The notes below the pieces were generated by a model. The model made no database searches. It saw only the letters and a list, made by a program, of their open reading frames with translations, and was not told where the DNA came from. Position numbers and translations under genes: made by a program. A stretch of DNA of 64,000 nucleotides from Apoda limacodes (taxonomy: Eukaryota > Arthropoda > Insecta > Lepidoptera > Limacodidae). The stretch lies in the NCBI GenBank assembly GCA_946406115.1, contig OX291557.1, positions 18,322,501 through 18,386,500 of the forward strand, given 5' to 3'. Of the stretch, positions 54,687 through 64,000 are shown piece after piece (within the stretch, counting starts at the first letter, position 1; every line of letters begins with the position of its first letter).

Positions 54687-56861
54687 TAACAGCTATAGCG
54701 GAGCTAAAAGATTTAATATTTTTGTGGAATAACAATGCTATACTACAATTTATCAAGATTATTTCACAAATTTACCTCATTTCAGTTCTGACACAAAGCG
54801 AGCCCACCGGTACGGTACATACCATATATTCCTGATGATTCTGATAAACATTTACAGTATTAACTTCTATTATCCACTGTTAACTAATTTTGTATAAAAT
54901 TTACTTATGTCTTTATTGATCCGTGACGATACAATTTTAAATAAGAAAAAAAAATCCTGGAATTTAGAGTATTTTTATTTCAGCTGAAAGACTGATTTAA
55001 AATTGTTAATGGAGAAGGTAAGCTGTGGAGAAATTACTGAAATACTTTTTGTTGCTTTTATAATGTTTCTTTTTAAAATATTTGTTAATTTTATTTTATT
55101 CTATTTCTCTTTTTAAAATAAAGAGTTAATAGAAGTTAGAAAATATGAACCTTAAAAAAACTTTAAAAAAAAAATTAGCTTCATAATAACCAAAACTAAG
55201 CTTTACTAAAATTATTGGTATAAGTATTATTTTAAGTATAATTACATGTTGAATGTGAAAAAATCCTTTTTTTGATGCATTTATGAGTTTTAGGCGTAAG
55301 GACATAACAGACGTCACTAATAATTTTCAAAACTTTGACCTGCTCTCCTGTAGAGCTACAATAAATTATTTACAATGTTTTTTCTTGCAGGTGTCGATAA
55401 ATTCATACAGACACTCTAAAAACATAACCCTCCTTCTAGCTCAGTCGGGTAAAAAACTAATATTTTAAAAAGCTATTTATAGTAAAATAAAGTTGCTTTA
55501 ACAGTGTAAAAACTTGTTTAAGGTACTAAGCAATAGCATGATAATTACGTGTTTGTTGATGAATTAACTAACACTCCTTTTCAGAGAACACAACTTTCAA
55601 ATAAAGCATGACCATCCTAAAGTATGGTGATGAAAGCCACTGACATGGGCTCCATAAAATGTTTCAGTTGACATATTTATAACGTACCGAAAACATCCTC
55701 TAACCTTGATTTAATTTGCATGAAAGCAAATTCGTGTAAAAGTGAATCGTAAACAAAGTCCCCATATCTATATGACGTGGTGATGAGAGTGACAAATAAT
55801 TAATGCAAATGTATCACGTATCAACTTTACGAGTAGTAAAATTTATGATAATCATAGTGTGAACTCATGTTGTGTTAAGTTAGAATGGACCATAAAAGTT
55901 TGGAAGACCCTCTAAAGACACTGCAAGAGTAGTTTTTGTGTAAGGAAAGTAACTTAATTATAGAGATGGGACAAAGAAGTGTAGATTGTACTGCTGCCAT
56001 GTGAAATGCAAAAGACTCATTCTTTACTCGGGTTAAAATGAAAGATGAGATTAAAATTTGAGACTGTAATATGCTGTAAATTTATAAATAAGTTCACCCA
56101 GGCAGAAAGAATAAACATAAATATAAAGAAATAACAAAAATTGTACTTGTAATGGAATCATAATTTACTACGTAATCTTTATTGTATAAAAGTGAAGTTA
56201 TGATTTCCAATGTGCACAAATAAGCAAGAAAACAAGCTGTAGAAATTAAAAAAAACCTGCATCGCAGAGAATTGATAGGCGATATGGAACTGATCTTTGC
56301 CTCTGATATCAGAAAGGTAACCAGTTATATTTTTATCAACATATCGATATGATAAATGGCCATAAAGACTCGTCGTTCGCACCTGGATTTCTTTACTTAT
56401 AAATTTAGTACTTTAAAAGCTCAGTGACATCTAGTAAATTTATGTTCTATTAAAATTACAATTTTAGTGATCTCTTTATATTAATTGTTTTTTATTCTGT
56501 CTTCGAGAACTAATTTGTAAATAAACAGTATATTACAGTCTAAAATTTTAATCCCATTTTTTATTTTCCCCGAGTAAATATTCTCTTGTAAAGCGTAAAA
56601 AATAAGAGTCTGTAATAATTTTATTGAAAAAGTCAAATTTCATACCAAGAACTTACCCGAATGTAAGAAAAGCCATTTTGTACTCGGTGCGAACGTTACT
56701 TTTTCTCCTACATATACAAAATCGACATATTTTCCCGCCAAAATTTATGTCTTTGATAAGAATGCATAACCAAAAAGCGGCCAGCATCATTCTCGCAGGT
56801 CTATCGGCCGCCCGCTGGCGACATCATATTCTTCTCCTACGGCCGCGCTCAAAATATAACT
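54687..56861. other. No gene recognised; AT-rich host DNA
   Basis: No supported gene. One splice-like acceptor at 55390 is discussed among the rejected items. The GC-richer tail of 56760-56850 (GCGGCCAGCATCATTCTCGC) is a short coding-like stretch of unknown origin. Confidence 0.45.
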
Positions 56862-57011
56862 GGGAGCTTATTGGGAATAGTCTCGAGCGATTCGGACTCT
56901 AAAATTCGAGAGAAAAATGTATCCAAGAACATTCATGGGTTTCGAGACTTCCATACATGTTTGTCTCGAATTCCATAGTTCGTATAGCCCGAGACTGTTC
57001 TTTAAGCTCCC
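56862..57011. mobile_element. Family D fold-back MITE, 150 bp
   Basis: GGGAGCTTATTGGGAATAGT with TCGAGCGATTCGGACTCT forms the left arm; the complement of these appears as AGACTGTTCTTTAAGCTCCC with TCGAATTCCATAGTTCGTAT on the right. Each arm is about 60 bp. It shows that the single arms at 48169 and 58218 belong to an inverted-repeat element. Confidence 0.82.
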
Positions 57012-57522
57012 TGGCCACATCGAGTATGAAATACAATTTCTTATGGTTTTTGAATGACCTGTAAGTTATTTAGCACTGGTGTTTCAAAAATTTCGATTTT
57101 CGAAACTGAGCATGTATAGAACTTTGTAAGTTTTTATTGCAGGTAGTAGAAAAAACTAGTTTTGTTCGTAAATAGTTTTACGTATAATTTTGTCTAAAAG
57201 CTGTAGCGCAAAGTGACAGCTTATCTTAATTAGCTTAGCTTATCAATGTTATGATTACAGTATACTTTTTCCGTCACCACATCAATCAAATAGGACGTAA
57301 TGAAAAGTAGGGCAAAGTATCGCTACATATATGAATTTGAATTCAAACGTTTAAGAATTTTATGAATTGATTTGCGGACGTTCTTTACTCTCGTAGTTTT
57401 TTTTTTCATAACTGTCTTACTTATTAGTCCAGTTTGCATAGAGCTGAAATAGGCACAAACCTTGATTACATATTATAAATAAACTTTAAGTTGCCATTTC
57501 TGTCTTAAACATGTATAGTTTG

Positions 57523-57633
57523 CGGCACGTAAGTTGAACTAAAATGGCGGTCGTCTGCGCAGGTTTAGTACCTACGGACAAATGTACTAACAAACCGAAA
57601 AAGTGTTACTGCGCAGTTTCAACTTACGTGCCG
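57523..57633. mobile_element. 111-bp MITE
   Basis: CGGCACGTAAGTTGAA at the left end is inverted as TTCAACTTACGTGCCG at the right, with a second inverted pair CTGCGCAG inside each arm. No coding capacity; class unknown. Confidence 0.78.
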
Positions 57634-58217
57634 GGATTTGTAACTATTAAGTTTATTTATTCTATGTAAAAACTCTCTATATTCTTTGTCATAGTACAAT
57701 GAAACGAACCTTATGTTCCAGGTGCAAGAAAACTCGTTTCAGTTCAGCCAAACCCTCGCATTCAATTGAGATGTGTATATTTGCGAGATCCTAAGAAATA
57801 AAGGTTCAAAATTTATCTACACAGCAGGCTAATCTAGAGGATATTGCAAATCTTAAAGAACAGCATTTTTATGTTTTTTTTAAGTAATTTTTTTTTATGA
57901 TTTTATAATAGTAAAGTGATGTCATATTTTGCTTAGTAAGTTAAATTTCAGTAAAAAAAATACTAAAGAAAACCAACGGTTATGCCACGGTGTTTGAAGT
58001 TTTTCACCAGTAGGTCCTACCTGTCCTGACTTACACTGCCGGCACTTACAGTGAGGACGTTTCACAGATTAACATCCCCAGATTTATTTTATTGACACAG
58101 AACAAAACATGTCTCTCTGAATTATGTAAATTGTTTTAAACAAATTGACATTTTAGTCTTTTTACCTCTTTAGCGATGGTATAGTACGTGATATATAAAT
58201 AATTTATCAAGGTATAC
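57634..58217. other. No gene recognised
   Basis: AT-rich, nothing supported. Confidence 0.5.
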
Positions 58218-58317
58218 AAGTACATTGACGGGTTTCGAGAAGTAAGTCAGAGTTCCTTACATTTTTCTCTCGAATTCCAGAGTCCGAATAGCTCGAGGCT
58301 GTTCCCAATAAGGCCCC
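58218..58317 (-). repeat. Repeat family D, single arm, minus strand
   Basis: Complement of the arm at 48169-48272: AAGTACATTGACGGGTTTCG, CCAGAGTCCGAATAGCTCGA and CTGTTCCCAATAAGG. Confidence 0.8.
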
Positions 58318-58566
58318 TGCTATTTACCAAATTTAGTTACCTCAGCAAATATATTTCATATTGAGTCAGTTATAAGAGGACTTTGTTACGTTTTGAGAGT
58401 TAATATTTCTTTTATTAAATTTTTAGAGTTCCGTTCGCAAAACGCAAAATCACTTACAATAGGTATAGTATGTAAGTATTTATTCCGTTATACTGCGCTA
58501 TCCGGAAACAATATCTTTTATTTATACGGCTCTACTACCTACCGTTGGGTTTTCGAGGTTGCTTAA

Positions 58567-58946
58567 GAGGATACACTTCGCGGCGCCTCGCAGCAGGCTT
58601 CATACAAATGAATTTCTAATTTGATTTTGACATTTCCTGATAAATCACTATGAAATTTCTTAGTCATTATCCCAAGCCAAATACCTGGGTCTGTGGTTTT
58701 TCTAAAATCTTGTAAAATGTTCTATTAACTAGAAATCTTTTTTAAAACCATTTGTATGAAAAACAAGAATCCTAAAAAACTTTTGAACTAGAAAATTTTA
58801 TAGAAAACTGGCACACTGCAGACCTAGATATTTATTACTAGAACATGTCTTAAAAATTTCGTGGTGTTTGATCAACAAAGTGTCAGAAATAAGTGAAAAA
58901 TTCGTTTGTATGAAGCCCGCTGCGAGGCGCCGCGAAGTGTATCCTC
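58567..58946. mobile_element. 380-bp MITE with TTAA duplication (piggyBac-like)
   Basis: TTAA at 58563-58566 and 58947-58950 flanks terminal inverted repeats of about 47 bp with two mismatches (GAGGATACACTTCGCGGCGC at each end, in opposite orientation). TTAA target duplication is the hallmark of piggyBac-type transposons, so this is probably a non-autonomous derivative. The interior is AT-rich and non-coding. Confidence 0.85.
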
Positions 58947-59140
58947 TTAATTCAAATGCTTTATCTGTTTTTGATAAATTTAAGATGGCGAATCCAATAT
59001 TGCCATAAATTATTAACCAAAATTATTTTATTTCCATGATTTAATGAAATTGGGCATTTAAAGGTGGTAAACTCAAACAGACAGTTTTCAGAAAATCAGT
59101 TTTTTAAAATTCAAAATGACGGATCTGATGTGGCGCGCTT

Positions 59141-59330
59141 TTTTAGGGTTTCGCAAACAACAAGGTGCCCTTATAGTTTTTTCGCTAAGTCCATCCGTCT
59201 GTCTGTCTTTCCGCAGCTTAGCTCAGAGATCATAAGTACTAGAAAGCTGTAATTTTTCATGGATATACATATTAATCAAATTTTTTTTTTTTGCGTGTAC
59301 CCTATCGTGTGGAGTGCCGTTGGATAGCTC
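59141..59330 (+). repeat. Degenerate interspersed repeat with GTCTGTCTGTC
   Basis: TTTTTAGGGTTTCGCAAACA, CCATCCGTCTGTCTGTCTTT and TAGAAAGCTGTAATTTTTCA recall a repeat of family A type, but it is too diverged to pair precisely. Its right end is uncertain. Confidence 0.4.
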
Positions 59331-60975
59331 GTTTAAAAATATTGAGGGTTTGAAACAACTATTTTGCGATTTAACAATGCGTTTGCAAAATATTAAGTTT
59401 TAAATGTGAAAATTTCTGTTAGGGCTCTAAGGGCCTACAGAGCCATAGTAGACCATGTTGAAATGTAGTCTAATAAGTAAAAATTTCGTACATATTCCAT
59501 CAAAAGTACTTAGGAGAAGTTGGTACTTGTGTAAAACGTATTAAATATAAGTTTATGAACCATGTAACATTACAGGAAAATAAAATATAACATTCTGAAT
59601 ACTTACACTGACTAAATTAATAACTATATTCACGTTCGAATTCAGGCGCGGCGCTTAGCGGTTCAGGGTAGGGTACAAATTTATAATCTAGTTGCTCTCT
59701 AGTTGCTAGGGTATTTTAATTTCTGTTTAGTTTTTAATGTTTTTGCAGTCGGGTTCTTTTATTTATTTAATTTTTTAATGATTTAGTTTAGACTTATTAC
59801 CTAAAAATTTTGGTCCTACAAAATGTGTAAGCGAACCATACAGTTTACATAGATTGATTAAAAATTATGTATATTATCTATTCACTTGGTTACTGTGTTT
59901 AAAAATATCAATTTACTAATACAAACAAACAAAAAAAAAGTTTGCTTTTCGTCAATGTAATAAACTGTGCGAACTACTTATTCTTATTGTAATTATTTTG
60001 TATTATTTCAAACACGTAGGCAAAACAGCGGGCGTTTGCTTCGATATTTACCTACATGAATGGAAGCACGTTAAATACATATAGGTAGCGTTGCCATAAT
60101 TTTTAGGAACTGATACAGGACGTTTAAGGTAATTTTTCTTGAGAATTGCAATAAATTTACAAAAACTATATTTTTTACTGACAAGTTACTGATACATTAC
60201 ATAATTATAAAGTCCTGAATCCCAAACTTGTTAAAAAATCATAAAATTGACGATTTGCAATAGCCGTATTCCATACGTGTATATTAACAAAAAACCGTAC
60301 ACAATAGGAATACGGGACAAGGTTCTCAAATATGGTGACAGTCCCGTATATACGGAACGTATGGTAACCCTATTTATAGGTAATAGTAGTATTTATCGAA
60401 AATATTATATTTAAGTACCATTACTATCAATTTTATGATAAAATTATGTGTTTTCTGCTATCCATACCGACACACGTAGAGTAGATTAGGAAGTGACGTT
60501 CGCTTCATAATGTTGCCAAAAAAGTGTACATATTTACATAGGTGCGGTATCATATCGGTCAAAACGTGCGGTATCATATCGGTCAAAAGGTGTCAATGAC
60601 ACTAGGTATAAGGTACCGTGAGGTATGCCTCATCATGCAACGTCATGGCTCACGTGTTAAGTGATCTGACCTTGTTTCAACGGCTTACTTGATATTTTAT
60701 TAGATTTTCTTGTAAATTAATACTTTTCCACTTTATTGCTTTCATTCATTTTTTGTTGGCTAATGCTATATAGCATAGTATATAGCAATTTTTACATTTT
60801 TAATCGAATACATACGTAGATGCAGAAATATGATTTTGTTATCAGATAAGCGATAATGCAGTCCAGTAACAGTTTTATAATTTAGTTTAAATAGATAAGT
60901 GAACTGTATTCAATATGTATATTTTACGTATCGTGTATTTTTAGTACGTAAGTGGTGGGTAAAACAGATTAAAAA
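59331..60975. other. No gene recognised; AT-rich host DNA
   Basis: A doubled 24-base piece (GTGCGGTATCATATCGGTCA) lies at 60542-60590. Otherwise no repeat or gene could be supported. Confidence 0.5.
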
Positions 60976-61193
60976 ACCGGCTAAGTGTGAGTCGGGCTCG
61001 CGCACCGAGGGTTCCGTATCTACTACGATTTAGGTAATTTACAAACACAATCAAAAAGTGTGCCGCTCAGCGGTCACCTATACTTACATATGTACAGTTA
61101 CATAGTTCTAGTACTAAGCTAAGTCGGATCTCTGAGCTAAGCCGCGGACAGACAGACAGACGGACGGAAGTTTCTTGTTTACTACGGAACCCT
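60976..61193 (+). repeat. Interspersed repeat, family A, internally deleted
   Basis: ACCGGCTAAGTGTGAGTCGG, CACCGAGGGTTCCGTATCTA, then GACAGACAGACAGACGG and the end CTACGGAACCCT. The central ~300 bp of family A are absent. Confidence 0.78.
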
Positions 61194-61810
61194 TAAAATG
61201 AGATTTCAACGATGAGTCATTGTCGATGACTGATGGTGGCATGTCTGTCATCATCATTTAAATTACTAGGTCTTACGTTGACAAAGATTTTTTGCTGAAC
61301 TTATTGTTCCATATTATGAATATCATGATGGATGAAGGATAGAATCAAATATTCCAGGTCATTAAACTCTTTCATGAACTCTTTTCATATACCTCCTTTT
61401 AAATAGTTTTGATAGCTCTTCGTATGTCGGTATTGTTTTTTTTTTTTATTTTCTTCTAACGTATTTGTCATAACTACTACCTACTCTGTTCGTAGTTTTT
61501 TTATATAAGTTTTTACAATTTATTTACATATATTTTATTATGTGTTTTTAACTATTTCAGCTTAACAAAGATTCGGGTCATGCTGTCGTGCATTATTAGT
61601 ACCTACTGTACCTAGTCATAGGCTACGAACGGAATTCGAACCTTGACCCTTCTACGTAGTAATCTGATATCAATAATAATTAACTTGTGCCTTATAAGTA
61701 TAGGATTAGTAATCAGACAGCCCAAACTTCCTCTCCCGAGAATGCAAACTATTTGTAACAAAGTCCTTCTTTATAGCTAAAGAACTGGCTGCCAAAATTT
61801 CCATATGGTT

Positions 61811-62000
61811 AATTCATGTGGCTGACATTCCCTCGCAGCCTAGCTAGAAATGTGGTCAGCTGCTGTGCAGAGGGTGTGGATTCGATTCCCGCACTTGACA
61901 AACATTTAAGTGATAAACATTTGTATTTATCTGGAGTCTGGGTGTATTTATATATGATATGTATGTATTTACAAAAAAAAGTAAGTTGTCTGGTATTCAT
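61811..62000 (+). mobile_element. tRNA-derived SINE
   Basis: The B box GTGGATTCGATTCCCGCAC (61876-61894) is identical to that of 39030-39195, followed by AAACATTTGTATTTATCTGG and ATATGTATGTATTTAC. The element may continue to about 62060 (CTTTGCTTACTTTGGGGCG). Confidence 0.72.
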
Positions 62001-62871
62001 AACACAAGCTTTGCTTACTTTGGGGCGAAACGGCGCTGTGTACGGTCCAAAAATATTTTTTTTTATTCATTAATCTAGCTATATGTGGGCACCGGTTAAG
62101 ATTTGTGTCTATGTTAATACCGAAGAATATGAACAAATTTGACTTGTGTCAATTGAAATTAAAACCAAACGTAAGAAACATTAATTTATCTTTATGTATG
62201 ATAACACATTTTACTTTTAATTGACCCAAGCTAAGATAGTTCTACTCGCATCCCTGTTTAAAACTATAACAACGCAATAAACTACTTAATTATTAAAAAA
62301 ACATTAATAACACAGATAATAAATTCTTTTAACGTCGCCGTTCCGCTGTTATCAATTGCTTATTTTATATAATTGTAGGTCATTCACAATTATCAGTATC
62401 TAATAATATTTTTTTTATTGCAACTTGATTATAATCTTTGTTAATATAAGGCCACCGTCCACTTGGGACATTCATTTGTCTATTTTGACAAAAGTGAATA
62501 GCTGTCGATAGCCAAAAACGCCTTTTCTATTGCGATATTCCTTAGAGTCCTTATTGCTTAGAGTCGCGAATTAGTTACAAAGAAGTCGTTACGCCAAGTG
62601 GCGAGATATGGCAAATGTTAAGCGTACGCTAGATCTTTTTACAAATATTTGTGCATTTATTTGAATAAATGCTCAAATACCCGTGCCACTAAAAGTCTAC
62701 AAATATTTGTATAAAAAGGCTTGAAGACCAGAATACACATGCTATAAAATTAGAACAATAGCTGGGCATGCAAACAATTTAATGCGCCACCAGATGACAC
62801 GCTAAAGATACATTCACAAATTACAACAGGTATATATTCACGTGCCAGTGCACAAAATTATACAAGACCTT
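62001..62871. other. No gene recognised; AT-rich host DNA
   Basis: Nothing supported. Confidence 0.5.
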
Positions 62872-63293
62872 ATACCACGAAGGTGGCAAATATGCTTGCG
62901 GTCCGCCTGGTGGTAAGCGGTCACCGCAGCCTATGGACGCTTGCAACACCTAGGACATCACCCGCGTGTTGCCGATCCTTCAAAAATCTAATAACTTCTT
63001 TCTTGAAGAACGCCATACAGTCCTTAGAGAAAAACTTTGGCAGGGAGTTACTATAAGCTGAGGTGTGAGGACGAATTCCCTGCCGATGGCGAGCGTTGCG
63101 GTGGTAGAAACTAGCCGTGGGCATTGTTTCGAACAATTTCTCAGAACACATCCCATTATACGAGCGGTAGAACACACACGGGGAGGCAAAGTCTCTCCTT
63201 AGACTTAAGGGTTCGATACGGCAAGTGAGTTGGGGATCGTCGAGGATACTCATAGCTCACCGGCGCCGTTGGACCGAGTCAAAAGGGCCAAGC
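62872..63293 (-). pseudogene. 5'-truncated, degenerate LINE copy
   Basis: From ATACCACGAAGGTGGCAAAT it follows the LINE 3' end through the C-terminal coding region to ACCGAGTCAAAAGGGCCAAG, with an internal deletion near 63045-63060. A 110-codon frame (62921-63253) keeps LTCRIEPLSLRRDFAS and EKLFETMPTA, homologous to the C-terminus of ORF2. There is no clear poly(T). Confidence 0.9.
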
Positions 63294-63821
63294 CAACGAC
63301 CAACTGTCTGTGCAATACATTTTTCAGAGGAGGGAAATCATGAAAAGCATTCAAAGTCAATTATCACTTAAAACAGAATAAGTATAAATAATAAAATAAT
63401 TAAACCAGAGAAATAATAAATACACAAAGATCTTTGGACAATGGGCGGCTACTTACATTCCCGTATGTGACACATGCATTCACAATTCCTTTTGGTATAC
63501 ATTTTTCAACCCCCTGTTGCCTTTTCAATAAATATATATTTTTAATCGAGTTTAAAAAAGGAGGAGGTTCTCAATTTGGTCAATTTTTTTTCTTAATCTA
63601 TGCTATTGCCAATGTCGCCTTTTGCATGCAATAAAATCATATGTCTTGCATGCCAGCTACAAATATTCAATTTGACCTATAAAATTAATCAACATTTAAC
63701 GTACAGTAACCGATAATTACTAAACTAGCAGTTAACGAAGATTTTATTTTAGTGAAATCGTATACAAGCATTGCTATACCAATTACCGACACATCTAATA
63801 GTTGTTGACCTTGTTTTGGTG
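63294..63821. other. No gene recognised
   Basis: AT-rich, nothing supported. Confidence 0.5.
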
Positions 63822-63905
63822 CAGTGGTTAGTGCGTTTGCTCTGAAAGTATATAGACGCGAGATTTGAATTTCGACTTGGAACTCGTTGGTATTAGCTAC
63901 TAGGG
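63822..63905 (+). mobile_element. tRNA-like SINE head
   Basis: TGCAGTGGTTAGTGCGTTTG (A-box-like) and GAGATTTGAATTTCGAC (degenerate B box) have the order and spacing of a tRNA-derived promoter. It is probably an old SINE and not a functional tRNA gene. Confidence 0.45.
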
Positions 63906-64000
63906 GGCTCGGCAGACTTTATAATATCGCTGGTCGCTTGCAAGTTGGCCGACGTTATGTTGGAAAACATATAAATTTATATTATTCGTAACCATGAAAA

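Noticed and set aside
55391..55448. Possible exon: TTTTTTCTTGCAG acceptor, 58 open bases (VSINSYRHSKNITLLLAQS), then GGTAAAAA
   Set aside because: Acceptor and donor are acceptable, but the peptide matches no family I know and its phase does not join the candidate at 25557-25602; chance is the simpler explanation.
60240..60370. Loose inverted repeat around CCGTATTCC / GGAATACGG
   Set aside because: The match is short and the ends are unclear; it could be a decayed MITE but I cannot set boundaries.
1..64000. CRISPR arrays, bacterial operons or rRNA genes
   Set aside because: The tandem arrays lack repeat-spacer structure, and nothing resembles bacterial gene layout or rRNA.

Overview
The window looks like AT-rich insect DNA, most likely from a moth or butterfly. 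The tail of its main LINE family, the short tRNA-headed SINEs and the repeats carrying the AGGGTTCCGTAC / GTACGGAACCCT motif are of kinds I associate with Lepidoptera; this is recognition, not a database result. There is no bacterial-style gene organisation, and no complete host gene is visible.

Bases 1-22318 are best read as one very large, young Ty3/gypsy-type LTR retrotransposon that enters from the left edge. Bases 1-2435 and 16229-22318 are near-identical direct repeats (about six substitutions by eye), taken here as LTRs. Between them lie a 5.6 kb leader with a 135-bp tandem array (about 6078-7540), a gag gene with one frame lesion (8098-9092), a -1 slippery heptamer AAATTTA (9053-9059) and an intact protease-RT-RNase H-integrase ORF (9191-12583). 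A G-rich polypurine tract (12625-12645) follows directly. If the 3' LTR starts at this tract, it includes a 131-bp tandem array (14190-14790) and is about 6.0 kb long without its insertion; the whole element would then be about 22 kb, starting about 3.6 kb before base 1. The gene order implies a gag protein that assembles the particle and, by frameshifting, a gag-pol polyprotein that copies and integrates the element.

The 3' LTR was later hit, in antisense, by a 3.65 kb non-LTR retrotransposon (17833-21484) with an intact 988-residue endonuclease/reverse transcriptase ORF and a 31-base poly(T). The 5' LTR preserves the unoccupied target site.

Bases 22319-64000 resemble intergenic or intronic host DNA with many short, old transposon relics. 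They include a second, broken copy of the same LINE (29570-32440) and a shorter one (62872-63293), at least seven LINE tails or fragments, tRNA-derived SINEs, and several miniature inverted-repeat elements, including TTAA- and TAA-flanked ones and a 795-bp fold-back. Two weak host exon candidates were seen: a 104-bp terminal exon on the minus strand touching the LTR end (22322-22425) and a 46-bp cysteine-containing exon on the plus strand (25557-25602). The remainder is AT-rich sequence in which I recognise nothing.
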